NCBI GenBank assembly: GCA_958425285.1
Contig: CATZVV010000003.1
Span: forward strand, 1 to 26,304
DNA length: 26,304 bases
Direction of reading: 5' to 3'
Source: an uncultured Lachnoclostridium sp.
Lineage (GTDB): Bacteria > Bacillota > Clostridia > Lachnospirales > Lachnospiraceae
This document shows, in pieces, positions 25,607 to 26,304 of this stretch. A program made the position numbers and the translations under genes. The notes below the pieces were generated by a model, which searched no databases, had not been told where the DNA came from, and saw nothing but the letters and a program-made list of their open reading frames with translations. Position 1 is the first letter of the stretch, and each line of letters opens with the position of its first letter.

Positions 25607-26304
25607 ATGTATCAGATAGATTTTGAAAACCCAGGGAAAGTACACTTTATCGGAATCGGTGGAATTAGCATGAGCGGCTTTGCCGAATTACTTTTTGCCA
25701 GTGGTTTTGATATAAGTGGTTCAGATTGGCACGAAAGCAGCATTACAAAGCACTTAGAAACACTTGGTATAAATGTATTATATGGACAGGATGAGAGAAA
25801 TATAACAAAAGATATGTCCCTTGTTGTTTACACCGCTGCTGTCAAACCTGAAAATCCAGAATATCGAAAGGCCATGGAGCTTGGTATCCCAATGATGGAG
25901 CGTGCAGTTATGGTTGGGCATGTAATGAAAAATTATAAAAATGCCATTGGCATCTCAGGAACTCACGGAAAGACAACAACGACCTCCATTATCTCACATA
26001 TTTTTTTAGCTGCCCAAAAGGACCCTACCATATCAGTAGGCGGTATTTTAAAAGCCATTGACGGCAATTTGCGCATCGGTCACTCCGACACCTTTATTAC
26101 AGAAGCCTGTGAATATACAAACAGCTTTCTTCACTTTTGTCCTTCCATTGGAATTATCTTGAATATAGAAGAAGATCATTTAGACTTTTTTAAAAATTTA
26201 GATGATATACGCCAGTCCTTCCGTCGTTTTGCCACACTTCTTCCTCCAAATGGAGCACTAATTATAAATGGAGATATAAAAGATTATGAAAAAATTGCAG
26301 AAGG
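25607..26304 (+). CDS. murC: UDP-N-acetylmuramate--L-alanine ligase (3' end outside window)
   Basis: About 232 residues are present and the frame is still open at the window edge; a full enzyme has about 455. MurC adds L-alanine to UDP-MurNAc using ATP, the first step of peptide-stem assembly in peptidoglycan synthesis. Seen: VHFIGIGGISMSGFAELL (UDP-binding start), YTAAVKPENPEY, the ATP-binding GTHGKTTTTS, TEACEYTNSFLHF and NIEEDHLDFF. The ATG at 25607 follows AAAGGA by about 10 nt. It is divergent from glgC with its own promoter. Confidence 0.95.
   Translation, partial: MYQIDFENPGKVHFIGIGGISMSGFAELLFASGFDISGSDWHESSITKHLETLGINVLYGQDERNITKDMSLVVYTAAVKPENPEYRKAMELGIPMMERAVMVGHVMKNYKNAIGISGTHGKTTTTSIISHIFLAAQKDPTISVGGILKAIDGNLRIGHSDTFITEACEYTNSFLHFCPSIGIILNIEEDHLDFFKNLDDIRQSFRRFATLLPPNGALIINGDIKDYEKIAE

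Overview
The window reads as a chromosomal segment of a low-GC Gram-positive, most likely a Lachnospiraceae-type Clostridia. The reasons are paired glgC and glgD subunits, spoVG, a pth-mfd-foldase cluster, AGGAGG-type ribosome binding sites on almost every gene, and a secreted glycosidase with a Lys-rich C-terminal repeat region. No tRNA, rRNA, CRISPR array, insertion sequence, integrase or phage gene was seen. Content is mainly core genome plus one secreted glycan-degradation locus. Genus-level assignment is not possible from sequence alone.

Layout. 1-1133 (+): 3' part of a polysaccharide deacetylase-like gene, convergent with pyrimidine-nucleoside phosphorylase (1117-2436, -). 2599-3006 (+): C-terminal remnant of a sodium:solute symporter, followed by tmcAL (3026-4219, +). 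tmcAL is convergent with malQ (4216-5718, -). malQ and asnS (6052-7443, +) are divergent, and asnS has a strongly foldable leader. 7580-11395 (-): large secreted GH97 glycosidase, divergent from an AraC-type regulator (11591-12442, +), with a 20-bp perfect direct repeat between them. 12488-17629 (-): pth-mfd-foldase lipoprotein operon. 17860-19886 (+): LytTR response regulator and GHKL histidine kinase (AgrA/AgrC type, no agrBD). 19984-22035 (-): methyl-accepting chemotaxis protein. 22551-25264 (-): glgC-glgD-spoVG operon. 25607-26304 (+): 5' part of murC.

How the genes fit together. Alpha-glucan and alpha-glycoside metabolism recurs: GH97 releases sugar outside the cell, MalQ remodels maltodextrin inside, and GlgC/GlgD feed glycogen synthesis through ADP-glucose. 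The other genes are housekeeping: AsnRS, TmcAL, Pth, Mfd, foldase, MurC.

Most noteworthy is the asnS 5' leader (about 5927-6051). It has a perfect 10-bp hairpin whose entire 9-nt loop is perfectly complementary to 9 nt just before the asnS Shine-Dalgarno, with a second 12-bp hairpin between them and a promoter placed to transcribe it. It has no T-box sequence, so it is a candidate unrecognised cis-regulatory RNA. Second is the repeat array between the GH97 and AraC genes. All functional calls come from recognising motifs and families by eye; no database search was run.
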